From the NCBI RefSeq assembly GCF_015674855.1, contig NZ_JADMLG010000002.1:693280-757279 (forward strand): 64,000 nucleotides of DNA, in the 5' to 3' direction. A model generated the notes under the pieces. That model did no database searches. It saw nothing but the letters and a program-made list of their open reading frames with translations, and was not told where the DNA came from. This stretch comes from Nocardia bovistercoris. GTDB taxonomy: Bacteria > Actinomycetota > Actinomycetes > Mycobacteriales > Mycobacteriaceae. Both the position numbers and the translations under genes were made by a program. Below, piece by piece: positions 11,609-20,815 of the stretch; position 1 is the stretch's first letter, and each line of letters opens with the position of its first letter.

Positions 11609-11869
11609 ATGGACCGTGAACCGCTCGATATGGACATGGGGGACGACGAACAGGCCGACGAGATCCGCGAATACGAGAGCACCATCGAGGATCCGCCCAG
11701 TGACCTGCGCATTCGATATCACGAGAACGACGATGACGGCAGGCTCGGCATCGAAGAGGAACTCCGTCAGGAATGGACGCCACGCGCCAAGCGGGATGAG
11801 GACGCCGCGCAGGACGACCGACCCGCGGAGGCGGCCGCCATCGAAATCACCGACGATCCCGACCGGTAG
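11609..11869 (+). CDS. Small acidic protein of unknown function
   Basis: The 86-residue protein is strongly acidic and hydrophilic (MDREPLDMDMGDDEQADE at the N-terminus), with no membrane segment or signal peptide. A GAGGGGA Shine-Dalgarno lies about 11 bases before the ATG. It sits between two DUF4190 genes on the same strand, so it may be co-expressed with them. I do not recognise a family. The charged, repeat-free composition and the ribosome site support a real gene. Confidence 0.6.
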   Translation: MDREPLDMDMGDDEQADEIREYESTIEDPPSDLRIRYHENDDDGRLGIEEELRQEWTPRAKRDEDAAQDDRPAEAAAIEITDDPDR

Positions 11870-11956
11870 CGGCGCGACTCGAGTAGCAGGCAGGCCACGG
11901 ACGAGCGTGTACCCGACTCGAGATGGACGGTGTTCCCGAACCGACAGGAAGGCGCG

Positions 11957-12211
11957 ATGACGACACCTCCGTATCCCGGCGATATCCCGCCCTCCCGACC
12001 GCCCGACCCGCCGACCCTGAGCATCGTCGCGTTCGTGTGCGCGGCACTGGCCCTGCTGCTGTGCCCGATACTGTTCGGGCCCGCCGGGATCGTCTTCGGC
12101 TACCTCGCCAACAACAAGGGTGAGAAGTACGGCAAATGGGCGGCGCTGGCGTCGGCGGTCGGCCTGATCCTCGGACTCGCGCTCAGTCTGGCCGTCTACA
12201 ACCGGACCTGA
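11957..12211 (+). CDS. Small DUF4190 membrane protein
   Basis: The 84-residue protein has a short proline-rich leader (MTTPPYPGDIPPSRPPDPP). The rest is the two-helix DUF4190 core, LSIVAFVCAALALLLCPILF and LASAVGLILGLALSLAV, around GPAGIVFGYLANNKGEKYGKW. That loop matches the C-terminal domain of the protein encoded at 10722-11537 closely, so the two are paralogues. The start is chosen for AGGAAGG just upstream; an alternative ATG lies nine codons earlier. Confidence 0.8.
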   Translation: MTTPPYPGDIPPSRPPDPPTLSIVAFVCAALALLLCPILFGPAGIVFGYLANNKGEKYGKWAALASAVGLILGLALSLAVYNRT

Positions 12212-12222
12212 AACGGCCCCGG

Positions 12223-13869
12223 TCAGGCCACGTGCACGGCGGTGGCCGCGCGCCGGAGTTTGCCCGACGAGGTCTTCGGCAGCGCGCCGGGCCCGAGCAC
12301 GGCGACGGTGCGCGGACGCACGCCGACCTCGGCGAACACCTGGTGCACGATCTCGCGCTCGATGCGCTTGACCGCGTCCGGGTCGCGGTGTTCGTTGGAT
12401 TCGACCACGACCGCGAAACTCTCCCGCTTCTGTCCGGCGTCCAGGCGGACCGCCACCGCGTTGCCCGGCCGCACACCCGCCACGCGCACGGCGGCCCGCT
12501 CGACATCGGTCGGATAGATATTGCGCCCGCCCATGATGATGACGTCCTTCTTGCGGCCGCAGACCACGACGAGACCCGCTTCGGTGAAGTAGCCGATATC
12601 GCCGGTGTCGAGCCAGCCGTCGGCGTCGAGAGCGTTATCGAACCCGTCGACGGTGACATAGCCCGCGGTGACCGCGGGACCGCGCAATTCGATCACTCCC
12701 ACCGACCGGATCGGCAACGGCTGCCGCTCCGCGTCGACCACCCGACCCTCCAGGTTGTCGACCAGATGACCCAAGGTCGGCAGTCTGCGCACGGTGGCGT
12801 GATGGTTGTGGTCGTCGGTGACGGGAACGGCCTTCCCGATCGCCTCGAGCAGTTCGGCGTCGACCGCGTCGATCACCTGACCGAGGCCGGGATCCGGGAT
12901 GGAAACCGCCAAGGTGGTCTCGGCCATGCCGTAGACCGGGGTGAGGGCGGCGGCGTCGAGTCCGAACCGCCGACCCGCCGCGCCGAGTCGGTCCATGGTG
13001 TCCGGGTCCACCGGTTCCGCGCCGTTCCACATGTAGCGGACGCTGCTCAGGTCGAATGCGCCGTCCGGCGCCTGTTCGAGCCGCCGGGCCAGCAGCGAGT
13101 AGGCAAAATTCGGTGCGGCGGTGACGGTTCCGCGATACTTGCCGATCAGCTCGGCCCACAGCAGCGGCCTGGTCAGGAAGTCGATCGGGGTCACGCACAC
13201 CACCTCGGCACCCAATTGCATAGGGACACTCAGGAATCCGACCATGCCCATATCGTGGAACAGCGGCAGCCAGCTGATCATCACGTCCTGGTCCAGCTGG
13301 AATTTCACCCGGTCGAACATGGCGTAGGCGTTGACCCAGAAGTTCTCGTGCGTGATCCGCACCGCCTTCGGCGATCCCGTCGAGCCCGAAGTGAGTTGCT
13401 GCAGAGCGATATCGGATTCGACGGTTGGCACCGGGTCGATCTCGGGACCGTCCCCGAGCAGGTCGATGCGCACGACGGTGATCCCGCGCTCGCGCAACAG
13501 CGGTTCGGCGGCCTCGAACGGCGCGCCGAGCACGACCGCCCGCGCGTCGATCATGCGCAGCACGGTCTCGGTGTCACGCGCCCACACCACGAGATCGGTG
13601 CGCGGCGTCGGCTGATGCAGCATGGTGATCGAGCCCCCGCGCATCCAGATGGCCTGGCAGGCGGGGGCGATATCGGCGGGCATCCCCGCCAGCACGCCCA
13701 CCGCGTCACCGTGCCCGATCCCCGCTTCGACGAGTCCGCCCGCCATGCGCCTGGCCAGCGTGTGGATCTCACCCCAGCTCCGGCGCACGGGCGCACCGGG
13801 TTCACCGGTGACCAGACCCCGCGTGGTGGACCGCGCCGTCGCGTACATCTCGTCGGTGAACCTACTCAC
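12223..13869 (-). CDS. Acyl-CoA synthetase / fatty acyl-AMP ligase, Pks16-like
   Basis: The enzyme should activate a fatty or polyketide acid as the acyl-adenylate. The 548-residue protein has the ATP-loop motif [11 protein letters not shown] (about 160-170), [22 protein letters not shown] (the A5 motif), [11 protein letters not shown] (A7) and [16 protein letters not shown] (A8), and ends with [10 protein letters not shown] carrying the catalytic lysine (A10). The HDMGM segment and overall form are typical of mycobacterial FAAL-like proteins. Length and position between prs and pth match Rv1013 (annotated pks16). Whether it transfers to CoA or to an acyl carrier protein cannot be told from the sequence. 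Confidence 0.88.
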   Translation of the reverse strand: MSRFTDEMYATARSTTRGLVTGEPGAPVRRSWGEIHTLARRMAGGLVEAGIGHGDAVGVLAGMPADIAPACQAIWMRGGSITMLHQPTPRTDLVVWARDTETVLRMIDARAVVLGAPFEAAEPLLRERGITVVRIDLLGDGPEIDPVPTVESDIALQQLTSGSTGSPKAVRITHENFWVNAYAMFDRVKFQLDQDVMISWLPLFHDMGMVGFLSVPMQLGAEVVCVTPIDFLTRPLLWAELIGKYRGTVTAAPNFAYSLLARRLEQAPDGAFDLSSVRYMWNGAEPVDPDTMDRLGAAGRRFGLDAAALTPVYGMAETTLAVSIPDPGLGQVIDAVDAELLEAIGKAVPVTDDHNHHATVRRLPTLGHLVDNLEGRVVDAERQPLPIRSVGVIELRGPAVTAGYVTVDGFDNALDADGWLDTGDIGYFTEAGLVVVCGRKKDVIIMGGRNIYPTDVERAAVRVAGVRPGNAVAVRLDAGQKRESFAVVVESNEHRDPDAVKRIEREIVHQVFAEVGVRPRTVAVLGPGALPKTSSGKLRRAATAVHVA

Positions 13870-14068
13870 GTTCCACTCCTCTACCGCTAACCCCGCGCCG
13901 GGACCCGCTCACCGTCCCGACCTGTATCAATAATCCCGCTGATCAGGCCCGGTGTTAACCACCGCAAACGATTGAAGTCGAAACCACGACGGACCCCTCC
14001 GCGAATCCCGCCACGCCCCCGCCGGCAATTTCCAACGAAAACTTCTGTGTTGCAACCATTCCCATAGA

Positions 14069-14548
14069 GTGAGACCACACATTCCAGTTCGGAGATATCA
14101 CTCCAACTCACACCCACCATTTCAATTGGGTATCGAAATATATTGTTCCAGAACATATTTCATCTTCGCCGCCATCAAGGCCATCGGTGGCGGAAGGGCG
14201 ACGCTGTACCATGACATCGTCTTCTCGAGGCTGCCCCACGCAACTCGACAAACTTGGGAGGCACTTATGACCGCCGGACTCCAGGGCTACGAATACCAGA
14301 CCGAATTCGCCCGGAGGTACCACTCCGAGGGCAAAGCCGAAGGCAAAGCCGAGGGGCGACTCGAAGGAAGAGTCGAAGGCAGGCTCGAAGCAGGAATCGA
14401 GATCGTGCTCATGCTGCTCGCCGCGAACGGCATCGAAATCACTCCCGCCGGCCGGCGACGAATCACCGATTGCACCGACATCGAGCAGATCGAGAGCTGG
14501 GCGATCCGCGCCGGAACTATCGGACGCATCGAGGAACTGTTCGACTGA
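14069..14548 (+). pseudogene. C-terminal remnant of an Rpn-family nuclease/transposase-like protein
   Basis: From about 14207 the frame reads YHDIVFSRLPHATRQTWEALM...GYEYQTEFARRYHSEG, then a charged repeat built on EGKAEGKAEGRLEGRVEG, then ITDCTDIEQIESWAIRAG. This matches the C-terminal third of a common actinobacterial family of about 290 residues (Rpn/PD-(D/E)XK-type recombination-promoting proteins), in which the catalytic N-terminal domain precedes the EGxAEG arm. That domain is missing here: upstream DNA is AT-richer and unrelated. The first 45 codons are therefore probably not authentic, and the truncated gene is likely non-functional or expressed only from an internal start. Confidence 0.6.
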
Positions 14549-14557
14549 CAGGGATGG

Positions 14558-15475
14558 TCACAGGCGGGGTGGGAGTGGGATTCTGGCCAGGTCCTCGGCT
14601 ATGACTATCTCGCCCGAGAAGTGGCGGGCGGCTTCGGTGCGGTGGCCGTCGAGGGTGCGGTAGCGCTGGGAGAAGTGGGTCAGGACGAGGGTTCGGGCTC
14701 CGGCCTTGGCGGCTGCTCGGGCGGCTTGGGCGGCGGTGAGGTGGCCGTGTTCGGCGGCCAGGTCGGACTCGTCGTCGAGGAAGGTGGCTTCGATGACGAG
14801 CATGTCGACGCCCGCGGCCAGTTCGTGGACGCCGTCGCAGAGCCGGGTGTCCATGACGAAGGCCATGCTCTGGCCCGGGCGGGGTTCGCCGACTTCGCCG
14901 AGGGTGACGGTGCGGCCTTCGTGCTCGATTCGGCCCGAGCGCTGCAATTCACCGACGGCGGGGCCGCGTAAACCCAACGCGCGCAGGCGTTCCGGGTTCA
15001 GGCGGAAGCCATCGGGTTCGGTGACGCGGTAACCGTACGCGTCCACCGGGTGCGAGAGACGCACCGCGGTGAGGCCGAAGGGCGCGCCGGGGGCTTGCAG
15101 GGGGCCGGGGGCGGCGATGGGGTGTGCGCGCATCTCGACCGTGCGGTGGTAGGCGGTGGCGTTGCAGAGCCGCTGGTAGTAGATCTCCCCGGACGCGGGG
15201 TAGTACACGTCCACCGGGTGCGGCACGCGGTCGAGGTTGATGCGCTGCACGATGCCGGGCAGCCCGAGGCAGTGGTCGCCGTGGAAGTGGGTGAGCGCGA
15301 TCCGGGTGATGTCGGTGGCCGAGACACCGGCGTAGGTCATCTGCCGCTGGGTGCCTTCGCCCGGATCGAACAGGATGCCTTCGTTGCCCCACCGCAGCAG
15401 GTAACCGTTGTGGTTGCGGAGTTTCGTCGGCACCTGGCTCGCGGTGCCGAGAACCACCAGTTCACGCTGTGACAT
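14558..15475 (-). CDS. rnz: Ribonuclease Z (tRNase Z)
   Basis: Endonuclease that removes the 3' trailer of tRNA precursors, using two zinc ions. The 305-residue length fits the short bacterial form. It begins [14 protein letters not shown] and contains the metallo-beta-lactamase motif [13 protein letters not shown] (about 61-73), then later [20 protein letters not shown] and the histidine motif [10 protein letters not shown]. Some segments, such as the N-terminal GTASQVP loop, follow the actinobacterial version. It starts 4 bases after the PLP-enzyme gene stop, so the two are probably co-transcribed. Confidence 0.95.
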   Translation of the reverse strand: MSQRELVVLGTASQVPTKLRNHNGYLLRWGNEGILFDPGEGTQRQMTYAGVSATDITRIALTHFHGDHCLGLPGIVQRINLDRVPHPVDVYYPASGEIYYQRLCNATAYHRTVEMRAHPIAAPGPLQAPGAPFGLTAVRLSHPVDAYGYRVTEPDGFRLNPERLRALGLRGPAVGELQRSGRIEHEGRTVTLGEVGEPRPGQSMAFVMDTRLCDGVHELAAGVDMLVIEATFLDDESDLAAEHGHLTAAQAARAAAKAGARTLVLTHFSQRYRTLDGHRTEAARHFSGEIVIAEDLARIPLPPRL

Positions 15476-15479
15476 GCCG

Positions 15480-16658
15480 CTACAGCGCCGCGAGGGCGGC
15501 GACGAACCGGTCGAGTTCGTCGTATCCGACGAAGCAGTGCGGTGAGGCGCGGACCACGGAGGTGAGTCCGCGCGCGGTCATGTCGAGCAGGGTCGAGCTC
15601 GCGTGGCTCACGGTGACGGTGATGTCCTGTTCGGCGAGCCGGTCGCGCACCGCGACGGAGTCGACGCCGTCGACGGTGAAGGACACGATCCCGCTGTGGC
15701 GGATGCCTAGGTCACGCACCGTGACCCCGGAGATCTGCGGCAGCGTTTTACGCAGGTGTTCGGCGCGGGCGGCGATGGCCGCGTACACGTTCTCGGGGCC
15801 GAGGTCGAGCAGGTAGCGCACGGCGGCGCCGAGTCCGAGCCGGGCCGCGACGTCGCATTCCCAGAATTCGAAGCGGGTGGCGTCGGGAGCGAGCCGATAG
15901 CGGTCCGGCGCGTCCCAGACACCGCTGTGCAGGTCAAGTCGCTGCGGTTCCATCGCGGCGGCGAGTTCGGGGCGCACGTACAGGAATCCGGTGCCGCGCG
16001 GCCCGCGCAGCCACTTGCGCCCGGTGACCGACAGCGCGTCCACGTCGAGCTCGGCGACATCGAGCGGTATCTGCCCGGCCGACTGGCAGGCGTCGAGCAG
16101 GACCAGCGCGCCGACCGAATGCGCGATCACGGTGGCCTCGGCGGCCGGGTTGACCAGTCCGCCGTTGGTCGGCGCGTGCAGTACCGAGACCAACTTGACG
16201 CGTTCGTCGACCATCGCGGCCAGCGCGTCGGTGTCGAGTTGCCCGCTGCCGTCGCTGGGAATCTTCTCCACGGTGGCGCCGACCGCGCGAGCCCGCTGCA
16301 GCGCGGCGATGGCGTTGCTGGCGTAGTCGGCCTCGGAGATGAGAACGCGGTCGCCCTCGGCCAGCGGAACCGAGTAGAAGAAATCGCTCCACGACCGGCT
16401 TGCGCTGTCGCTGAGCGCGATACTGCTCGCGGGTGCGTTGATCAGCGCGCCGATGGCGGTCTTGATCGCGGCGAGGTCGTCGAGCCGTTCATTCGCGGCG
16501 CGATAACCGCCGACCTCTGCTTCCCGGCGCAGGTGGCCGACGACCGTATCGAGGACCACGCGGGGCGGCAGCGACGAGCCGGCGCTGTCGAGAAAGACCA
16601 GACCCGAATCGGCGTCGTAACCAGGGGTGTCGGCCCGTACGCGCGTCACGTCAAGCAT
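15480..16658 (-). CDS. egtE: Class V aminotransferase-fold PLP enzyme, probable EgtE
   Basis: A 392-residue PLP enzyme of the aminotransferase class V / cysteine desulfurase fold. The PLP lysine lies in [35 protein letters not shown] holds the pyridine-nitrogen aspartate. Its position, divergent from egtA-B-C-D, suggests EgtE, the lyase that cleaves hercynylcysteine sulfoxide to ergothioneine. It differs noticeably from the mycobacterial EgtE sequence as I recall it, so the assignment rests partly on context. The ATG at 16658 is chosen because TAGGGT (16666-16671, coding strand) sits 7 bases upstream, giving a leaderless start; an ATG at 16682 is the alternative. Confidence 0.7.
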   Translation of the reverse strand: MLDVTRVRADTPGYDADSGLVFLDSAGSSLPPRVVLDTVVGHLRREAEVGGYRAANERLDDLAAIKTAIGALINAPASSIALSDSASRSWSDFFYSVPLAEGDRVLISEADYASNAIAALQRARAVGATVEKIPSDGSGQLDTDALAAMVDERVKLVSVLHAPTNGGLVNPAAEATVIAHSVGALVLLDACQSAGQIPLDVAELDVDALSVTGRKWLRGPRGTGFLYVRPELAAAMEPQRLDLHSGVWDAPDRYRLAPDATRFEFWECDVAARLGLGAAVRYLLDLGPENVYAAIAARAEHLRKTLPQISGVTVRDLGIRHSGIVSFTVDGVDSVAVRDRLAEQDITVTVSHASSTLLDMTARGLTSVVRASPHCFVGYDELDRFVAALAAL

Positions 16659-16665
16659 GGATCCG

Positions 16666-16671
16666 ACCCTA
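16666..16671 (-). promoter_or_regulatory. Predicted -10 element for a leaderless egtE start
   Basis: TAGGGT on the minus strand is separated by 7 bases from the egtE ATG, the spacing expected when the start codon is the transcript 5' end. Confidence 0.45.
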
Positions 16672-16981
16672 GCCTGTTCCATGGCGGAGCACCTCGAGGC
16701 GGGCGCGGTCACGGCCCTGGTTCGCTTCTCCGGCGGTTTTTGTCGGTCCCCCTCGCTAGGCTGGATTGGCCGGTGTGTGTCGCACCGTGCACCCGGACGA
16801 CAACGCACCAGCAAACAACGGCGAACCAGCAACAGAACGACAGCGCGAAGGACGATCACCGAGTGCTCGGAGCACATCCGGCCGTTCGAACCCGACGGTA
16901 CGACCCACTCGGTACGAGTATTCGGAGTCGGTGTTTTCCGGACCACCCGTCCGGCGGCACCGGACCACGGTGGAGGTTGGC

Positions 16982-18256
16982 ATGGCGGTCACACTCGAAC
17001 ATCCGGAATCGGCAGGCGCGGCCCCACCCTCGGAACAACTGTCCTCGCGCGCCGCGGCCGAAGCCTATGTGGGCGGTGTTTGTTTCAAACTGGGACCACC
17101 CGCGCTGATCGGCGCGGAAATAGAATGGCTCACGGTCTACGGTGAGCATTCCGCGCCGGGCGATCCACGCCCAGGATCGGCCGCCCTGGCCGCGGCACTC
17201 GGACCGTACGCGCCGCGGTCCATCGCCGTCGACTCGCCCGAGTTGTCCCTGCCGGGTGGCAGCCGGGTCACCATGGAACCCGGCGGCCAGATCGAACTCT
17301 CCAGTGCACCGTTCCCCTCCGCCGCCGAGCTCTGCGAGCGGCTCGCCGAGGACACGCGCCTCCTGCGTGACCTGCTCGGCGCCCGATCCATCCGCATGAT
17401 CTCCGCGTCCGCGGATACCGCGCGCCCTCCCGAGCGCGTGCTGCCACTGCCCCGCTACCGCGCGATGGAGAAATCCTTCGACGGTATCGGCCCCTTCGGC
17501 AGGTTGATGATGTGCAATACCGCCGCGACGCAGGTCAGCGTGGACGCGGGCGCCGATGCCGCGCAGGTGGCCGCCCGCTGGCGCGCGGCGCACGTCTTCG
17601 GTCCTGCGCTGGTGGCCGCGTTCGCGTGCTCGCCCGTCCTGTTCGGCGCCCCCGCAGGGGAGTGGGCTTCGCAGCGGATGCGAACGTGGTTGCGCCTGGA
17701 CAACGCCCGCGCCCGACCACCCGCCGAGGACTGGGACGATCCGGTCTCCGCCTATGCCCGCTGGGCGCTGGACGTGCCACTACTGTGCGTGCGTCGCGCC
17801 GAGTCCGTCGCCGACTGGACGCCGCCGCCGTGCGCCACCTTCGCCGACTGGCTCGCGGGCGCACTCGACGACGAGGTCGGCCGCCGTCCCGCCGTCGCCG
17901 ACCTCGACTATCACCTCACCACCCTCTTCCCGCCGATCCGCGCCTCCGGCCACTTGGAGATCCGCTATCTGGACGCGCAACCCGCCGACGTGTGGGCCGT
18001 TCCGATCCACGCCGTCGACGCTCTGTTGTCGAGCCCGCGAGTCGCGGCGGAGGCCACCGCGCTCGCCGCGCCGCTGACCGGCCGGTGGGTGGAAGCCGCG
18101 CGACACGGACTCGCCGACCCGCAGATCCGTGCCATCGCCTCGGATCTGCTCGCGCTGGCAGCCGCAAACGCCCCGACAGACTCCGCTCGGACCGAACTCG
18201 ACGCCGCCGCGAACCGATGCCTGGCCGGTCGGACCCCCACCGGAGAACCGACATGA
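16982..18256 (+). CDS. egtA: Glutamate-cysteine ligase EgtA
   Basis: EgtA makes gamma-glutamylcysteine, the sulfur donor for ergothioneine. The 424-residue protein carries the GCS2-type core: GAEIEWLTVY (ATP/glutamate site, about residues 43-52), TMEPGGQIELSSAPF and MCNTAATQVSVD, with a C-terminal HLEIRYLDAQP. A GTGGAGG Shine-Dalgarno precedes the ATG, and the open frame before it lacks similarity. It heads the egtA-B-C-D series. The last 20 codons form the first unit of a degenerate tandem repeat that runs beyond the stop codon. Confidence 0.93.
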   Translation: MAVTLEHPESAGAAPPSEQLSSRAAAEAYVGGVCFKLGPPALIGAEIEWLTVYGEHSAPGDPRPGSAALAAALGPYAPRSIAVDSPELSLPGGSRVTMEPGGQIELSSAPFPSAAELCERLAEDTRLLRDLLGARSIRMISASADTARPPERVLPLPRYRAMEKSFDGIGPFGRLMMCNTAATQVSVDAGADAAQVAARWRAAHVFGPALVAAFACSPVLFGAPAGEWASQRMRTWLRLDNARARPPAEDWDDPVSAYARWALDVPLLCVRRAESVADWTPPPCATFADWLAGALDDEVGRRPAVADLDYHLTTLFPPIRASGHLEIRYLDAQPADVWAVPIHAVDALLSSPRVAAEATALAAPLTGRWVEAARHGLADPQIRAIASDLLALAAANAPTDSARTELDAAANRCLAGRTPTGEPT

Positions 18257-18458
18257 CCCGCGGCTCGACACGACCGCAAACCGCCCCCCGGCTGGTCGCA
18301 CCCCGCCCGGCAACCGAGATGACCCGCACTCGGCACCACCGCGAACCATCGCCGGAGCTGGTCGCATCCCGCCGGGTCATCGACCTGCTCCACGCTCGGC
18401 ACCGCGACGAACCGTCCCTGGCCGGTCGCACCCCACCGGGAACAGACATGACCCGCCG
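18186..18458. repeat. Degenerate tandem repeat made of the egtA 3' end
   Basis: Four units start with CTCGGCACC-like sequence: 18186-18263 (inside egtA, including its stop), 18264-18328, 18329-18394 and 18395-18458. Shared blocks are CTGGCCGGTCGCACCCC and GACATGACCCGC. The downstream copies still encode diverged versions of the EgtA tail (CLAGRTPTGEPT versus SLAGRTPPGTDM). A 69-codon frame from 18253 lies wholly in the repeat and is unlikely to be a gene. Confidence 0.8.
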
Positions 18459-18531
18459 CTGATCCGCACCCCCGACACCGACCGCTCTTCACGGAACGAT
18501 TCATTTCGAACGACGCTCGGAGACACCTCTC

Positions 18532-19869
18532 GTGACAATCAGTCCAGCCACCGACCACACCGAAGTGGAACGACTACGCGGGCACATCGCCACCGTGCTC
18601 ACCAGGGCACGCGCCCGCACCACCGCCCTGACCGACGCGGTGGACGAAGCCGATCTTGTGGCTCAGCATTCGCGGTTGATGAGCCCGCTCGTCTGGGATC
18701 TCGCGCACATCGGCAATCAGGAAGAATTGTGGCTGGTCCGCGACGTGGGCGGCCGCGAACCGGTGCGCGCCGATATCGATGAACTCTACGACGCATTCAA
18801 ACACGCCCGCGCGAACCGGCCCGCGCTGCCGCTGCTCGACCCGAACCAGGCCCGCGACTATGTCGGCGTCGTCCGCGACAAGGTGTGGGATGTGCTCGAC
18901 CGCAGCATATTACGAGGAAGCCCGCTGCTCGACGGCGGTTTCGCCTTCGGCATGATCGCCCAGCACGAACAGCAGCACGACGAGACCATGCTCGCCACCC
19001 ATCAACTGCGTTCCGGGCCCGCGGTACTGACCGCGCCCGCACCGCCCGCCTCCGGTACGCCCGTCGGCGGAGAAGTACTCATCCCCGCGGGCGAGTTCAC
19101 GATGGGCACCTCGACCGACCCGTGGGCGCTGGACAACGAGCGGCCCGCGCACCCGGTTCGATTGCCCGCGTTCGTGATCGACGCGACCCCGGTCACCAAC
19201 GAGCAGTACGCGGCCTTCATCGCCGACGGCGGCTACCACCGCCGTGACCTGTGGTCCGAGCGCGGCTGGGCGCATCGCACGGAATCCGAGCTGACGGCGC
19301 CGCAGTTCTGGGAGTCCGATCCGGCCGGGAACTGGTGGCGGCGCATCTTCGGTGTGATGACACCCTTACGTCCCCATCAGCCGGTGGTGCACGTGTGCTG
19401 GTTCGAGGCCGAGGCATACGCCGCCTGGGCGGGTAAGCGGCTGCCCAGCGAGGCGGAGTGGGAGAAGGCCGCCCGTTTCGACCCGACCACCGGCGTCTCC
19501 CGCCGCTACCCGTGGGGCGACGCCGAACCCGAAGCCGACACCGCGAATCTGGGGCAACGCCATCTGGAACCCGCCGATGTCGGCGCCTATCCGAAGGGTG
19601 CGTCGCCCGCGGGCGTGCATCAGCTCATCGGCGACGTGTGGGAGTGGACGTCATCCGGGTTCGAGGCGTATCCCGGTTTCCGCCCCTTCCCCTACCCCGA
19701 ATACTCCGACGTGTTCTTCGGCGGCGACTACCGGGTGCTGCGCGGCGGTAGTTTCGGCACCGACCCGGTCGCCTGCCGCGGCACGTTCCGCAACTGGGAT
19801 CATCCGATCCGGCGGCAGATCTTCGCCGGATTCCGACTGGCGCGTGATCCGCGTCCCGAGGAACTGTGA
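18532..19869 (+). CDS. egtB: Hercynine oxygenase EgtB
   Basis: Iron(II) sulfoxide synthase that joins gamma-glutamylcysteine to hercynine using oxygen. The 445-residue protein has an N-terminal DinB-like domain with the three-histidine iron site: H59 in WDLAHIGNQEE and H145/H149 in HEQQHDE, the spacing expected for EgtB. A formylglycine-generating-enzyme-like domain follows (EFTMGTS, PVTNEQYAAFI, KRLPSEAEWEKAAR, GDVWEWTSS, LRGGSFGT, FRNWDHP, IFAGFR). The start is GTG with GGAGAC upstream. It lies about 275 bp after egtA, the gap being filled by repeats. Confidence 0.96.
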   Translation: MTISPATDHTEVERLRGHIATVLTRARARTTALTDAVDEADLVAQHSRLMSPLVWDLAHIGNQEELWLVRDVGGREPVRADIDELYDAFKHARANRPALPLLDPNQARDYVGVVRDKVWDVLDRSILRGSPLLDGGFAFGMIAQHEQQHDETMLATHQLRSGPAVLTAPAPPASGTPVGGEVLIPAGEFTMGTSTDPWALDNERPAHPVRLPAFVIDATPVTNEQYAAFIADGGYHRRDLWSERGWAHRTESELTAPQFWESDPAGNWWRRIFGVMTPLRPHQPVVHVCWFEAEAYAAWAGKRLPSEAEWEKAARFDPTTGVSRRYPWGDAEPEADTANLGQRHLEPADVGAYPKGASPAGVHQLIGDVWEWTSSGFEAYPGFRPFPYPEYSDVFFGGDYRVLRGGSFGTDPVACRGTFRNWDHPIRRQIFAGFRLARDPRPEEL

Positions 19870-19912
19870 TGCGCGGTCACCGGCCGGTACTCGGGTCGGG
19901 GCGGATGCGCTG

Positions 19913-20815
19913 ATGTGCCGACATCTGGGGTACGTCGGTCCTCGGGTCCGGGTCGGCGACATGCTCACCCTCGGCGCGCATTCGCTGCGCACGCAGGCGT
20001 GGGCGCCGCGCGACATGCGACGCGGCGGCACCATCAACGCCGACGGTTTCGGCGTGGCGTGGTGGCGCGAGGACGACGAGGGCGCGATCACCGTGAGCCG
20101 CTACCGGAATCCGGCCCCGATCTGGACCGATCCCGCGGTAGAGGAGGTACTGCCGCAACTGGAGTCGTGGGCCGTGCTCGGCGCGGTGCGCTCGGCCACG
20201 GTCGGCATGCCGGTGCAGCTCTCGGCGTGCGCACCGTTCACCCACGGCCGGTGGGCGTTCAGCCACAACGGCGTCGTGCCGGACTGGCGCACCGCACTCA
20301 CCACCGTGGCATCCGAATTCTCCTCGACCGCGAACGAACTCGGCGCGGGCGCGCTGTTCGACGCGTCCCGGCTGCTCGAAGCCGAGGCCGCGACCGACTC
20401 GGCGACGCTCTGGGTGCTGCTGCGCGGACTGCTCGCCACCGACCAACCCGACGGCGACTGGTCGGCAGCGCCCGCCGCGCTGCGCCTGCTGATGGCCGCC
20501 GTCCTCGCGCAGGCGCCGAAGGCACGGCTGAACCTGCTGCTCGGCGACGGCGCGCAACTGTGGGCGACCACATGGGACCACGCGCTGTCGGCCTTGGTCA
20601 CCGACACCTTCGCGATCCTCTGTTCCGAACCCTTCGACGACGATCCGCGCTGGCAGTCCGTTCCCGACCGCAGTCTGGTGACCGCGCGCCCGAATCATCT
20701 TCTCGTCGAACCACTGCTTCCCGTCGACCCGCCGCCTCCCGGCAAACCGCCGCTGCCCGGCAAACCGCCGCTGCCCGGCAAAACACTGTCCGATCCCGAA
20801 AGGCTTGTGCAATGA
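19913..20815 (+). CDS. egtC: Gamma-glutamyl hercynylcysteine sulfoxide hydrolase EgtC
   Basis: Class II glutamine amidotransferase-fold hydrolase that removes glutamate from the EgtB product. Its N-terminus is MCRHLGYVG, so Cys2 becomes the catalytic nucleophile after methionine removal, which fixes the start. INADGFGVAWW, AVLGAVRSATVG and FSHNGVVPDW are family segments. The 300-residue protein ends in an unusual proline-lysine tail made of PPLPGK repeats (18-bp DNA repeats at about 20728-20783), likely disordered. The stop overlaps the egtD ATG as ATGA. Confidence 0.94.
   Translation: MCRHLGYVGPRVRVGDMLTLGAHSLRTQAWAPRDMRRGGTINADGFGVAWWREDDEGAITVSRYRNPAPIWTDPAVEEVLPQLESWAVLGAVRSATVGMPVQLSACAPFTHGRWAFSHNGVVPDWRTALTTVASEFSSTANELGAGALFDASRLLEAEAATDSATLWVLLRGLLATDQPDGDWSAAPAALRLLMAAVLAQAPKARLNLLLGDGAQLWATTWDHALSALVTDTFAILCSEPFDDDPRWQSVPDRSLVTARPNHLLVEPLLPVDPPPPGKPPLPGKPPLPGKTLSDPERLVQ

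Noticed and set aside
12136..13890. Long plus-strand open frame over the Pks16-like gene
   Set aside because: Antisense to a well-supported gene, with low-complexity composition.
18253..18462. 69-codon frame overlapping the egtA stop as ATGA
   Set aside because: It lies wholly within the degenerate egtA-tail repeat and encodes only repeat-derived peptide.
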